This document shows, one piece after another, positions 9,283-18,287 of a stretch of 64,000 bases of DNA (position 1 is the first letter of the stretch; each line of letters opens with the position of its first letter). The stretch comes from WTFY01 sp965220875. Its GTDB lineage: Bacteria; Pseudomonadota; Gammaproteobacteria; UBA4575. The notes beneath the pieces are model-generated. The model did no database searches and was not told where the DNA came from. It saw nothing but the letters and a program-made list of their open reading frames with translations. The DNA lies in contig OZ244849.1 of the NCBI GenBank assembly GCA_965220875.1, positions 1,550,001 through 1,614,000 on the forward strand, written 5' to 3'. A program made the position numbers and the translations under genes.

Positions 9283-10332
9283 GTGGAAGAAAACAGGAAA
9301 AAAGCGCTGGAAGCGGCACTGGGTCAGATCGAGAGACAATTTGGTAAGGGTGCAGTGATGCGTCTTGGTGATTCTTCCGCTGCGCGTGATATAGAAGTGA
9401 TATCGACGGGCTCACTGGCTTTGGATGTCGCACTTGGAATCGGAGGGCTTCCTAAAGGGCGGGTTACCGAAGTCTACGGGCCTGAGTCTTCAGGCAAGAC
9501 AACGCTGACCCTGCAGGTGATCGCAGAGTGTCAGAAGCAGGGCGGTACCGCGGCATTTGTTGATGCCGAGCATGCCTTGGATCCGGTGTATGCAGAGAAA
9601 ATCGGTGTAGATGTGGAAAATTTGCTGATATCACAGCCTGACACGGGCGAACAGGCCCTGGAAATAACGGATATGCTGGTGCGGTCTGGAGCCGTGAGTA
9701 TTGTGGTCGTGGATTCAGTGGCAGCCTTGACTCCCCGTGCAGAAATTGAGGGTGATATGGGAGACTCGCATATGGGGCTGCAGGCCCGGTTGATGTCCCA
9801 GGCCCTGCGAAAGCTGACTGCGAATATCAAACGCTCCAATACCATGGTGATATTCATCAACCAAATCCGGATGAAACTTGGCGTCATGTTCGGGAATCCT
9901 GAAACTACAACGGGTGGCAATGCGCTGAAATTTTACGCATCGGTTCGGCTGGATATCCGGCGTGTCGGGGCCATTAAATTGCGGGATGAGATTCTGGGTA
10001 ACGAGACCCGGGTAAAAGTAGTAAAAAACAAGCTGGCTCCTCCATTCAAAAAGGCCGACTTCGAGATACTGTACGGCGAAGGTATATCGAGGATGGGAGA
10101 ACTCATAGACATGGGCGTTGATCACGGCATCATTGACAAGTCGGGGGCATGGTACAGCTATAACGGAGAACGCATCGGGCAGGGCAAGGAAAATTCACGC
10201 GCCTGGCTGAAAGAACACCCGGTGGTTGCCGACGAGATCGAAACCGGGTTGCGTGAGAAGCTGATGCCACATGTAATCAACGCTGAACTGCAGCCTGAAG
10301 ACTTAAGCGAGACAGAAACCACTGAAGCCTGA
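9283..10332 (+). CDS. recA: recombinase RecA
   Basis: ATP-dependent strand-exchange protein for homologous recombination and activator of LexA self-cleavage. It has 349 residues and starts with GTG, which follows a ribosome site of the type AGGGGTGAAG; no better ATG exists upstream. Walker A GPESSGKTT spans residues 66-74, Walker B sits in VVDSVAALTP, and the signature ALRKLTANIKRSNT region and loop L2 (GNPETTTGGNALKF) are intact. The acidic C-terminal tail is present. It is followed after 22 bases by recX, its regulator. Confidence 0.98.
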   Translation: MEENRKKALEAALGQIERQFGKGAVMRLGDSSAARDIEVISTGSLALDVALGIGGLPKGRVTEVYGPESSGKTTLTLQVIAECQKQGGTAAFVDAEHALDPVYAEKIGVDVENLLISQPDTGEQALEITDMLVRSGAVSIVVVDSVAALTPRAEIEGDMGDSHMGLQARLMSQALRKLTANIKRSNTMVIFINQIRMKLGVMFGNPETTTGGNALKFYASVRLDIRRVGAIKLRDEILGNETRVKVVKNKLAPPFKKADFEILYGEGISRMGELIDMGVDHGIIDKSGAWYSYNGERIGQGKENSRAWLKEHPVVADEIETGLREKLMPHVINAELQPEDLSETETTEA

Positions 10333-10354
10333 GCATTCAATTCGAGATGCTGCA

Positions 10355-10813
10355 ATGGGTCTGCTTACCAGGCGAGAACATTCTCGTCTGGAGCTTTTCA
10401 GGAAACTGAAGGCCAAGCGATTTCCGCAGGATGAAATCGAGACATTGCTAGACTGCCTGGAGCAGGAGGGCCTGCAAAGTGATGCAAGGTTTGCCGAGAG
10501 TTACGTTTACTCCCGTGCCCAGCGTGGATTCGGGCCGTTACGCATCACATTCGAGTTAAAGGGCCGGGGCGTTTCGGGGAGATTGATCGAAACCTACGTT
10601 GATCATGAAGATCAGGCCTGGCTTGAGATTGCCTGCAGGGAATACAGGAAAAAATTTAATTCACATATGCCGGTTATGACGCGAAAGGAACAAGCCAGAC
10701 GAACACGTTTCCTGCAGGCCAGGGGATTTACCAGTGATATAATCCATAGCACGCTTGCACAAACCCCGGAAACGGAATCGTCGTCTGGACCAGAGGGCCG
10801 AGAGGCAGGTTAG
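10355..10813 (+). CDS. recX: recombination regulatory protein RecX
   Basis: Binds RecA filaments and limits recombinase activity. The protein is 152 residues, typical for the family, and consists of three-helix repeats: the first around RREHSRLELFRKLKAKRF, the second around LDCLEQEGLQSDARFAESYV with the conserved R..RG.GP motif (RAQRGFGPLRI), and a third near the C-terminus (RRTRFLQARGFTSDII). It lies directly downstream of recA and 15 bases before alaS, the standard recA-recX-alaS order. The N-terminus is short, so an upstream start cannot be excluded, but the ATG used here gives a normal length. Confidence 0.93.
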   Translation: MGLLTRREHSRLELFRKLKAKRFPQDEIETLLDCLEQEGLQSDARFAESYVYSRAQRGFGPLRITFELKGRGVSGRLIETYVDHEDQAWLEIACREYRKKFNSHMPVMTRKEQARRTRFLQARGFTSDIIHSTLAQTPETESSSGPEGREAG

Positions 10814-10828
10814 CAGGGCAGGGTCGTC

Positions 10829-13432
10829 ATGGAACGCAGCGCGGATATCCGCAGTTCATTTTTAAAATTCTTTGCGCAGTACGAACATGAAATCGTACCT
10901 TCGTCTCCTCTTGTGCCATTGAGTGACCACACATTGCTGTTTACAAACTCTGGCATGGTGCAGTTCAAAGAAGTTTTTCTTGGCAGGCATTCGCCAGGCT
11001 ACTCACGTGCTGCCACCAGTCAACGTTGCCTCAGGGCGGGCGGTAAACACAATGATCTTGAAAATGTGGGTTATACGGCGAGACATCATACATTTTTTGA
11101 AATGCTGGGAAACTTCAGCTTTGGAGATTACTTCAAACAGGAAGCGATTCATTATGCGTGGGAGTACCTGACCAGGGTCGTCCAGCTTCCTGAGGACCGC
11201 CTCTGGGTGACGGTATACAGCGAAGACCAAGAGGCGGCAGACATCTGGCTGAAGGATATTGGTGTGCATGCCGAAAGGTTCAGGTCCATAGATTCGGAAG
11301 ACAATTTCTGGTCAATGGGAGATACAGGGCCCTGTGGTCCATGTACAGAAGTATTTTACGATTACGGTGAGTCTGTACCCGGTGGCCCGCCAGGTACATC
11401 GGGTCAGGAAGGCGACCGCTATACGGAAATCTGGAATCTGGTTTTCATGCAGTATGAACGCGACAAGCAGGGTCTGCTGACAAATCTTCCAAAACCATCT
11501 GTCGACACGGGGATGGGGCTTGAGCGTTTGACGGCTGTATTGCAGGGTGTAACGAACAACTACGATACTGATCTGTTTGCCGGCATCATCTCTGCCGCGG
11601 CTGATATTGCAAAAGTTAAAGATGAAACTTCGCCATCACTCCGTGTCATTTCCGATCACATTCGCGCATGCTCGTTCCTGATCTCTGATGGAGTCATGCC
11701 AACAAACGAAGGCCGGGGGTATGTGCTGCGTCGAATCATTCGCCGCGCCGCACGCCATGGATACAAGCTGGGTATTGAAGGACCCTTTTTTTACAGCTTG
11801 GTTCAACCACTCATCGAGTGCATGGGGTCCACTTACCCAGAATTGGTGGATGCCAGCCATACCGTGAAAAGGGTACTCGAGAGTGAAGAACAAAGGTTTT
11901 CCGACACGCTTGTTCAGGGTATGCGAATCCTGCAGGAGGATATTGAAAAACTGTCTGGAGACACCATTTCGGGTAAAACGGCTTTCAAGCTCTACGACAC
12001 ATACGGGTTTCCCTGCGATTTAACAGCAGATGTTGCGCGTGAACATGATCTAAAAGTCGATTTAGCAGGATTTGACATATGCATGAAGGAACAGCAGGAA
12101 AGAGGTCGGCAAGCGAGTCGGTTTGATACGGAATACGACACAGTGCTGAGTGCAAGCACTGCTTCCACACAATTCACAGGTTATGACAGCATGCAACACC
12201 AGGCTGTCGTGCAGGAAATTTTTGTAGGCGAGAAATCTGCAGAGGTCATGTCAAAGGGTGATACGGGAGGTGTCATTCTGGACAAAACACCATTTTATGC
12301 GGAGTCTGGAGGCCAGGTCGGTGACCAGGGTGTCTTGAAGAGTGACAAGGCGGTGTTTAGGGTTTCTGATACCCAAAAACAGGGCCAGGTTCATGTACAT
12401 TTCGGAAGCCTGGAATCAGGCTGTTTGAGGTTGGCTGACTGTGTACAGGCGCAGGTAGATTCCGGTCGTAGACAGGCAATCACGCTCAATCATTCTTCAA
12501 CACATTTGTTGCATGCAGCCCTGCGGGCCGTGCTCGGCCAGCATGTGCAGCAAAAGGGATCTTTGGTTGCACCTGACCGGTTACGTTTCGATTTTTCGCA
12601 TAATTCACCCGTTAGCAAGGAAGAGCTTTCCCAAATAGAAAACATTGTGAATTTCCAGGTCAGGCTGAACTCAGAAGCTACTGCAAAGATCATGGAAAAG
12701 GATCAGGCGTTGAAAGAGGGTGCATTGGCTTTGTTCGGGGAAAAATATGAAAGTGACGTTCGCGTGCTTTCTATCGGGGAATTTTCCACGGAGTTGTGTG
12801 GAGGCACTCATGTCAGCCGGTCGGGCGATATCGGTATTTTCAAAATCATATCTGAGTCAGGTATTGCATCCGGTATTCGCCGCATTGAGGCGGTTACGGG
12901 CGATTCGGCAATCGAACGGGTACAAGAAAACGAAAAGGAAATAGCAGATATAGCAAGTTTGCTCAAAGTATCCAGGAAGAAAGTTGTAGAGAAAATAGAA
13001 CAGATCCTGGCACAGAATCGGGAACTCGAGAAAGATCTTGACAAGCTTAAGAACAAAGTCACTTCTCAGGCCGGGAGTGATTTGCTTGATCGGGCCGTGG
13101 AACTGGAAGGGGTCAAAGTCCTGGCCAGCGTCATCGAAGGTGCAGACATGAAGTCCTTGCGCGAGATGGTAGACTTGCTGAAAGACAGGCTTGGCAGTTC
13201 TGTGGTTGTGCTTGGAACGTCCAAAGAATCCAAAGTAAGCCTGGTAGCGGGGGTAACGACTGACCTGACCGGTAACATAAAGGCAAACGCTCTGGTTAAT
13301 TCCGTCGCGGTGCAGGTAGGTGGAAAAGGAGGGGGTCGGGATGATATGGCTCAGGCTGGAGGCAATAACCCGGATGCACTGCATGAAGCCATGCAATCAG
13401 TCCCGGACTGGGTACGAGCCAATCTCCGGTAG
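10829..13432 (+). CDS. alaS: alanyl-tRNA synthetase
   Basis: Charges tRNA-Ala and hydrolyses mischarged Ser/Gly-tRNA-Ala. Full length at 867 residues. The class II aminoacylation core at the N-terminus has the motif 1 and motif 2 segments (FTNSGMVQFKEVFLG, RHHTFFEMLGNFSFGDYF), followed by the tRNA-recognition helices, the editing domain with zinc-binding HSSTHLLHAAL and CGGTH motifs, and the C-Ala domain with GGGRDDMAQAGG near the end. It follows recX closely, probably in the same transcript, and is separated from lysC by 124 bases. Confidence 0.97.
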   Translation: MERSADIRSSFLKFFAQYEHEIVPSSPLVPLSDHTLLFTNSGMVQFKEVFLGRHSPGYSRAATSQRCLRAGGKHNDLENVGYTARHHTFFEMLGNFSFGDYFKQEAIHYAWEYLTRVVQLPEDRLWVTVYSEDQEAADIWLKDIGVHAERFRSIDSEDNFWSMGDTGPCGPCTEVFYDYGESVPGGPPGTSGQEGDRYTEIWNLVFMQYERDKQGLLTNLPKPSVDTGMGLERLTAVLQGVTNNYDTDLFAGIISAAADIAKVKDETSPSLRVISDHIRACSFLISDGVMPTNEGRGYVLRRIIRRAARHGYKLGIEGPFFYSLVQPLIECMGSTYPELVDASHTVKRVLESEEQRFSDTLVQGMRILQEDIEKLSGDTISGKTAFKLYDTYGFPCDLTADVAREHDLKVDLAGFDICMKEQQERGRQASRFDTEYDTVLSASTASTQFTGYDSMQHQAVVQEIFVGEKSAEVMSKGDTGGVILDKTPFYAESGGQVGDQGVLKSDKAVFRVSDTQKQGQVHVHFGSLESGCLRLADCVQAQVDSGRRQAITLNHSSTHLLHAALRAVLGQHVQQKGSLVAPDRLRFDFSHNSPVSKEELSQIENIVNFQVRLNSEATAKIMEKDQALKEGALALFGEKYESDVRVLSIGEFSTELCGGTHVSRSGDIGIFKIISESGIASGIRRIEAVTGDSAIERVQENEKEIADIASLLKVSRKKVVEKIEQILAQNRELEKDLDKLKNKVTSQAGSDLLDRAVELEGVKVLASVIEGADMKSLREMVDLLKDRLGSSVVVLGTSKESKVSLVAGVTTDLTGNIKANALVNSVAVQVGGKGGGRDDMAQAGGNNPDALHEAMQSVPDWVRANLR

Positions 13433-13556
13433 TGAGCATGGAATTGCATCAATCAGTGGTGAGCGGGAAATTATTTCAATTTTATCTGCATATTCAGTGA
13501 TGTGCCATCATGATCTCGATATTACATGAAATATTCACCTCGGGAACCATACTACC

Positions 13557-14798
13557 ATGTCATTGATCGTACAAAAGTTTGGTGGCACTTCGGTCGGGTC
13601 AATAGAACTTATTGAACGTGTCGCCGGGAAAGTGATTGCTACAAAAGAGCAGGGCCATCAGGTAGTCGTAGTAGTCTCTGCCATGAGCGGTGAAACAAAT
13701 CGGCTGGTGGGCCTGGCAAATGAAATCCAGGGAGATGCAGCTCGGGGGCGTGAGCTGGACGTATTGCTTTCAACCGGCGAGCAGGTCACGATCGCGTTGC
13801 TCGCAATGGCCCTGCAAAAGCGTGGCTGTGCCGCAGTTTCGTCTACGGGCAGACAACTCGGCATTCTAACGGACAACAAATTCAACAAGGCACGCATCAA
13901 GAGCATCGACGGCGAACGTTTGAAAAAATCTCTTGATGAAGGACATGTGGTCGTGGTTGCGGGGTTTCAGGGAGTTGATGAGGAAGGCAACATTACTACC
14001 CTGGGTAGAGGCGGCTCAGATACTACTGCTGTTGCACTGGCTGCGGCGGTCGAAGCTGATGAGTGCCAGATCTACACTGACGTAGACGGCGTTTATACTA
14101 CTGACCCGCGTGTAGAGCCGAATGCAAGGCGCTTGGAACGCATAACATTTGAAGAGATGCTTGAAATGGCAAGCCTTGGCTCAAAAGTGTTGCAAATCCG
14201 GGCTGTTGAGTTTGCAGGCAAGTACGATGTTCCTATCAGGGTTCTCTCCACGTTTGAGGAAGGACCTGGCACTTTAATTACTTTTGAGGAAGACGTTGTG
14301 GAAGAACCGCTTGTATCTGGAATTGCTTTTAATCGGGATGAAGCCCAGTTAACTGTGAAAGGTGTTCCTGATCGGCCTGGAGTGGCTGCTCACATACTGG
14401 GCCCGATCGCTGGAGAAAATATTGAAGTAGACATGATCGTTCAGAATGTAGGCTCTGATGGAACAACGGATTTCACATTTACAGTTCATAGAAATGACTA
14501 TAATAAAGGCTTGTTAATACTTGAAAATACATTAAAAAATATAGGAGGTGGCCAGGTAGGGGGCGACCCGCATATCGTGAAACTTTCACTGGTGGGCGTA
14601 GGGATGAGGTCACATGCGGGAATTGCTAGTAGAATGTTCACGGCGTTGGCCCAAGAAAAGATCAATATTAGGATGATTTCGACGTCTGAAATAAAAATTT
14701 CTGTAGTAATTGAGGAGAAATACCTGGAGCTGGGCGTACGCGTATTGCATGAGGCGTTTGAACTGGGCCAGGAAAATGAAGAAAAAAATAGCGGATAG
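13557..14798 (+). CDS. lysC: aspartate kinase
   Basis: Phosphorylates aspartate at the head of lysine, threonine and methionine synthesis. It has 413 residues, the single-function Pseudomonas-type enzyme. The N-terminal kinase domain begins with KFGGTSVGS (residues 7-15) and includes GRGGSDTTAVALAAA and TDVDGVYTTDPR. Two ACT domains (from about residue 265 to the end) provide feedback control; the second contains GVGMRSHAGIASRMF and ISTSEIKISVV. The alaS-lysC-csrA order matches Pseudomonas. No lysine riboswitch is seen in the upstream gap. The last part of the gene is more A+T-rich than its start. Confidence 0.96.
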   Translation: MSLIVQKFGGTSVGSIELIERVAGKVIATKEQGHQVVVVVSAMSGETNRLVGLANEIQGDAARGRELDVLLSTGEQVTIALLAMALQKRGCAAVSSTGRQLGILTDNKFNKARIKSIDGERLKKSLDEGHVVVVAGFQGVDEEGNITTLGRGGSDTTAVALAAAVEADECQIYTDVDGVYTTDPRVEPNARRLERITFEEMLEMASLGSKVLQIRAVEFAGKYDVPIRVLSTFEEGPGTLITFEEDVVEEPLVSGIAFNRDEAQLTVKGVPDRPGVAAHILGPIAGENIEVDMIVQNVGSDGTTDFTFTVHRNDYNKGLLILENTLKNIGGGQVGGDPHIVKLSLVGVGMRSHAGIASRMFTALAQEKINIRMISTSEIKISVVIEEKYLELGVRVLHEAFELGQENEEKNSG

Positions 14799-14848
14799 TG
14801 CATAATAAACAACAGTTTCGGTAAGGAAGTAAACCGAAGTGATACACA

Positions 14849-14892
14849 CCCGCAGGCATGTTTGGATGGCAACTTGATAACAATGCTGCGGG
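14849..14892 (+). terminator. inverted repeat after lysC
   Basis: The sequence CCCGCAGGCAT pairs with ATGCTGCGGG, with one bulged base and a 23-base loop, between lysC and csrA. No U-run follows, so it could end lysC transcription only weakly or act as a structured leader of csrA. Confidence 0.3.
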
Positions 14893-14931
14893 TCAGAGAA
14901 GTATAAAACGGACTATTGAGGAGACACGGAG

Positions 14932-15126
14932 ATGCTGATTTTGACTAGGAGAGTTGGTGAAACACTCATGATTGGAGATGATGTCACAGTTACTGTTCTA
15001 GGCGTAAAGGGGAACCAGGTTCGAATTGGGGTGAATGCGCCGAGGGATGTTGCGGTACATCGTGAAGAGATTTTTGAGCGAATCCGGCAGGAAAAGACAC
15101 ATGAGGAGGGGACTTCCGGTCAGTAG
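14932..15126 (+). CDS. csrA: carbon storage regulator CsrA/RsmA
   Basis: Dimeric RNA-binding protein that blocks or stabilises mRNAs at GGA motifs. It is 64 residues, with the family N-terminus MLILTRRVGETLMIGD, the central GVKGNQVRIGV strand and the RNA-contacting AVHREEI segment near residues 41-47. The ribosome site is AGGAG eight bases before the ATG. It follows lysC, as in Pseudomonas. In many gammaproteobacteria tRNA-Ser(GCT) and tRNA-Arg(ACG) follow immediately, but here no tRNA occurs downstream and those tRNAs are found about 18 kb away. Confidence 0.97.
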   Translation: MLILTRRVGETLMIGDDVTVTVLGVKGNQVRIGVNAPRDVAVHREEIFERIRQEKTHEEGTSGQ

Positions 15127-15373
15127 CCGGTCCTCTGTTGAATTAATTTTGTCCAGCCTGGCCAAACAGTTGGGCTGGCACCTGTGAGTAACGCTTTGTC
15201 CGGAAGAGGGCTTTGTTAAAATTTATTTGGGATCAGGCAGCAGATGTAGTTTTGTACTGGTTTCCGGTAGGGCTGCAACGGAACTGATTCCACGTGTCTT
15301 CAATACTACATGTTCTCTGAGTACAGCTGTACACAGGACGTCCATAGAACTACATAATCGAGGAGTCCAAATC
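15127..15373. other. csrA-amt intergenic region
   Basis: No gene seen. It contains a hairpin-forming CCAGCC/GGCTGG repeat (15153-15178) without a U-run that may end csrA transcription, and a perfect 12-base palindrome, GTACAGCTGTAC, at 15321-15332, about 42 bases before the amt start. I could not find a sigma-54 type -24/-12 promoter here. Confidence 0.5.
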
Positions 15374-16846
15374 ATGCGGGTTCACATCAAGGCAGCCAGG
15401 CAAACCTACCGACAAATATTTGCGAACAGGGTGCGAGAGAAGAATTGCGGGCCAGAAGACCTGCCATGCATGGGGAACCAGCCTGGCCGAGTAGGTTTCA
15501 TACCCCGCAAAGCAGGTTACAGTGCGCTTGCAGCCATATTTCTCATAGTGCTTTTCTTGCCCGCAGCGCGTGCGGCACTAGACAGCGAAACCCAGTTTGT
15601 CCTGAACACCTTTTCATTTCTCGTCTGGGGTGCGCTCGTAATGTGGATGTGTGCGGGATTTACCATGCTCGAATCAGGCTCAGTGCGCACGAAGAACGCA
15701 TCAGTAATCTGCCTGAAGAACATAGGACTCTACTCCATTGCCGGACTGGCATTTTACTTTGTCGGCTACAACATCATGTACGTCGGCGTGGACGCTGGTG
15801 ACTGGTTTGGCTCATTCCAGTTCCTGTATGGCGTTTCCAGTGATGAAATAGCGCTGCTCGATGGACAGGAGGCTGCAACCTCAGCTGTTGTAGAAAATGG
15901 CTATTCAGTCATGTCAGACTGGTTTTTCCAGATGGTGTTCGTCGCGACAACTGCCTCAATTGTCTCTGGCGCACTGGCAGAGCGTGTAAAGCTTTGGTCG
16001 TTTTTCATTTTCATTCTCGTGCTGACGGCTTTTATCTACCCCGTAATCGGATCTTGGACATGGGGTGGCGGATGGCTTTCGGATATGGGCTTTCAGGATT
16101 TTGCCGGCTCAACAATTGTGCACTCTACAGGAGGGTGGGCGGCACTTGCAGGAGCCCTTATCGTCGGTGCAAGAAGCGGGAAATTTCGCAGTGACGGAAG
16201 TGTCAAGGTCACACCGCCTTCCAATGTACCCGCCGTGACATTGGGTGTATTTATACTTTGGCTGGGATGGTTTGGCTTTAATGGCGGCTCACAGCTCGCA
16301 TTGGGGGGAGCCGTCGATGCAGTAGCAATTAGTGTCATTCTCTCCAATACAAATCTTGCGGCGGCGGCGGGTGTCATGGCGGCTATCACTTTGTCCAGAC
16401 CTGTTTTAGGTCGCATCGACCTGCTTGCCGGTTTGAATGGAGCGATAGGAGGCTTGGTGGCAATTACTGCCGGACCAGATATCGTAGAACACTATTGGGC
16501 AGTAATCATCGGCGCGATAGGTGGTGCAATCTGCGTGGTCGGGCTGAAGCTCCTGGAACAATTGAAAATTGACGATGTCGTAGGTGCGGTTCCAGCACAC
16601 TTGTTTGCTGGTATCTGGGGTACGCTGGCAGTATGTATTGCAGCAGGAGGAAATCTCTTGGTGCAGATCATCGGGATTCTGTCGATTGGAGCTTTCGTAT
16701 TTGGGCTCTCAGGGATAGCTTGGTTCATTATTGACAAGACTCTTGGTGCTCGAATTTCACCTGAGGGTGAAAAATTGGGACAGGATGTCGCAGAACTTGG
16801 CATCGAGGCATATCCTGAATTTGTGGTTATGCCAGAAGAGGACTAA
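15374..16846 (+). CDS. amt: ammonium transporter
   Basis: Inner-membrane Amt/Rh-family channel for ammonium. I chose the ATG preceded by AGGAG at eight-base spacing, giving 490 residues; the frame is open 49 codons further upstream but without a good ribosome site. About 60 hydrophilic residues precede a hydrophobic segment (ALAAIFLIVLFLPAARA) that looks like a signal peptide, followed by about 11 membrane helices. Family landmarks include FMLxESG (here TMLESGSVRTKN), DFAGSTIVHSTGGWAALAG and GWFGFNGGSQLA. No glnK gene is adjacent, unlike the usual glnK-amtB pair, so coupling to PII signalling cannot be read from context. Together with the urease and glutamine synthetase genes it suggests ammonium and urea scavenging. 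Confidence 0.9.
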   Translation: MRVHIKAARQTYRQIFANRVREKNCGPEDLPCMGNQPGRVGFIPRKAGYSALAAIFLIVLFLPAARAALDSETQFVLNTFSFLVWGALVMWMCAGFTMLESGSVRTKNASVICLKNIGLYSIAGLAFYFVGYNIMYVGVDAGDWFGSFQFLYGVSSDEIALLDGQEAATSAVVENGYSVMSDWFFQMVFVATTASIVSGALAERVKLWSFFIFILVLTAFIYPVIGSWTWGGGWLSDMGFQDFAGSTIVHSTGGWAALAGALIVGARSGKFRSDGSVKVTPPSNVPAVTLGVFILWLGWFGFNGGSQLALGGAVDAVAISVILSNTNLAAAAGVMAAITLSRPVLGRIDLLAGLNGAIGGLVAITAGPDIVEHYWAVIIGAIGGAICVVGLKLLEQLKIDDVVGAVPAHLFAGIWGTLAVCIAAGGNLLVQIIGILSIGAFVFGLSGIAWFIIDKTLGARISPEGEKLGQDVAELGIEAYPEFVVMPEED

Positions 16847-16950
16847 GAAGTATCAAGTTTGTTTCCTCGTACAGTTGCTGTAAGCCTGCAAGTAAATCGG
16901 AAGTTCCAGCCCGGCACTTTTGAATGTGCATTTTTGCTTAGGACTTGAAT

Positions 16951-17889
16951 TTAGGAATAAGTGGTTTTCATCAAAATCTTGGTTGAGTTGTCAAGGAATT
17001 TCAGGCATTTGTGAGCCATAGGGTTCTTTTTCCCGCGCTCGGTGAGCACAGCACAGTAGTGATTGTCAAACTCAACAAAGCCGTCTGAAAGTTCAACCAG
17101 CACACCGATTTGCAGGTACCGTTCGATGAAATGCCTCCAACCCAAGACAAGGCCGCGCCCAGCAGCGGCTGCTTCCAGCATATACACGTAGCTATCAAAC
17201 CCAACAAATTGAGGGGCATGCTGTGGATAGCCTGCAACCTTGAACCAGTCCTTCCAGGTTGCCCAGCCTTCATTGGGTCGTATATGGTCAAGGAACGTCA
17301 GGCTGCTCCAGTTATTGACAGGTCCGCTTAGGATATCCGCATGTCTCACAGCATAATCAGGCGAGCATAGCGGCCTGACTGCTTCTTTGTGGACCAGTGA
17401 ATGCTCTTGGTCCGGGGGGGCTGCCTCCCAGCAGAGCATTACGTCGACAGCCGGTTCAGACGGTAAGTCCTTAATATGATAGTGATACGTAAGAATGCGT
17501 ATCCTGACATGCTCGCCAAGTGCTTCCTGGAGTGCTTCGAATTGAGGCATCAAATAGCAATGTGATGCCTCGTGCGAACAGGCAATTACTACTTGTTCGT
17601 AATCAGGTTGGCTAGCAATCTCTGAAGTAGCCGCATGGATGATACTGATCCCATTGACCACTGCGTCATGAAAGCGGCGACCGGCATCAGTCAAGTTCAC
17701 CCCATTGCGTGACCGTTCAAAGAGGCGTGTTGAAAGCATTTTCTCAAGCTTTGCAATGTCGCGGCTGACAGCGGGTTGTGAGGTACGTAATTCCTTGGCT
17801 GCCAGAGATAGTCTGCCGAGTCTGGCAGCACTTTCAAAAGTAAACAAGGCGTTCATCGTGGGAAGTTGGAAAGGATTGCGCCGCTTCAT
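16951..17889 (-). CDS. LysR-family transcriptional regulator (GcvA-like)
   Basis: DNA-binding regulator of unknown target. The preferred start (MKRRNPF) gives 312 residues; an in-frame ATG 36 bases upstream is possible. The N-terminal winged helix spans about residues 8-66 with the LysR pattern LFTFESAARLGRLSLAAKELRTSQPAVSRDIAKLE, followed by a periplasmic-binding-like effector domain. The spacing and FPTM-type opening resemble the GcvA/AmpR branch. It faces away from the binding-protein gene at 18.3 kb across an A+T-rich spacer containing a 14-base inverted repeat, so it may control that gene or itself. Inducer unknown. Confidence 0.85.
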   Translation of the reverse strand: MKRRNPFQLPTMNALFTFESAARLGRLSLAAKELRTSQPAVSRDIAKLEKMLSTRLFERSRNGVNLTDAGRRFHDAVVNGISIIHAATSEIASQPDYEQVVIACSHEASHCYLMPQFEALQEALGEHVRIRILTYHYHIKDLPSEPAVDVMLCWEAAPPDQEHSLVHKEAVRPLCSPDYAVRHADILSGPVNNWSSLTFLDHIRPNEGWATWKDWFKVAGYPQHAPQFVGFDSYVYMLEAAAAGRGLVLGWRHFIERYLQIGVLVELSDGFVEFDNHYCAVLTERGKKNPMAHKCLKFLDNSTKILMKTTYS

Positions 17890-18287
17890 GCAAAAAATGA
17901 TATTTATACATATCCAATTTATCAAGTATCTTTTAAAAATATGGTTTTATATAGTCATATCCTAGAAGAATTTATAACAATATTGATACATCTGTATCGT
18001 GCACATGATTGAGTGCATATGAAATATGAATGACAAGTCTGTTTGCCGGTAGTCAGCTGCACACGCAGTCTGGATTTGTGATCATCCGAGCGTTATCATC
18101 AAGCTGCCGAACATCGTGGGGAACAGGGCCGTATTGAGGAGCGACCGGGTCGCATCGGATGGAATGTGGGGTTGTCGTGTCCTGCCTGACGATGAATAGC
18201 CACGGGATGGTCAGGCACCGGCGGCGACACGCTTATGACCTGTGGGCGTTGCGGTCAGATCTGCAGCCGGACAATGGGGGGAATGCC
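17890..18287. other. divergent regulatory region between LysR gene and binding-protein gene
   Basis: No gene supported. The part next to the LysR start is very A+T-rich; from about 18.05 kb composition shifts to G+C-rich, marking the left border of the acquired-looking block. It contains the inverted repeat GATACA-TC-TGTATC at 17985-17998. A frame open upstream of the binding-protein start is not needed, because a strong GGGGGGA ribosome site lies just before the ATG at 18288. Confidence 0.5.
17985..17998. promoter_or_regulatory. 14-base inverted repeat, candidate LysR-type operator
   Basis: GATACA and TGTATC flank two bases, forming a perfect dyad about 95 bases upstream of the LysR start. 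LysR regulators often bind dyads of the T-N11-A kind near their own promoter. The assignment to this regulator is inference from position. Confidence 0.3.
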
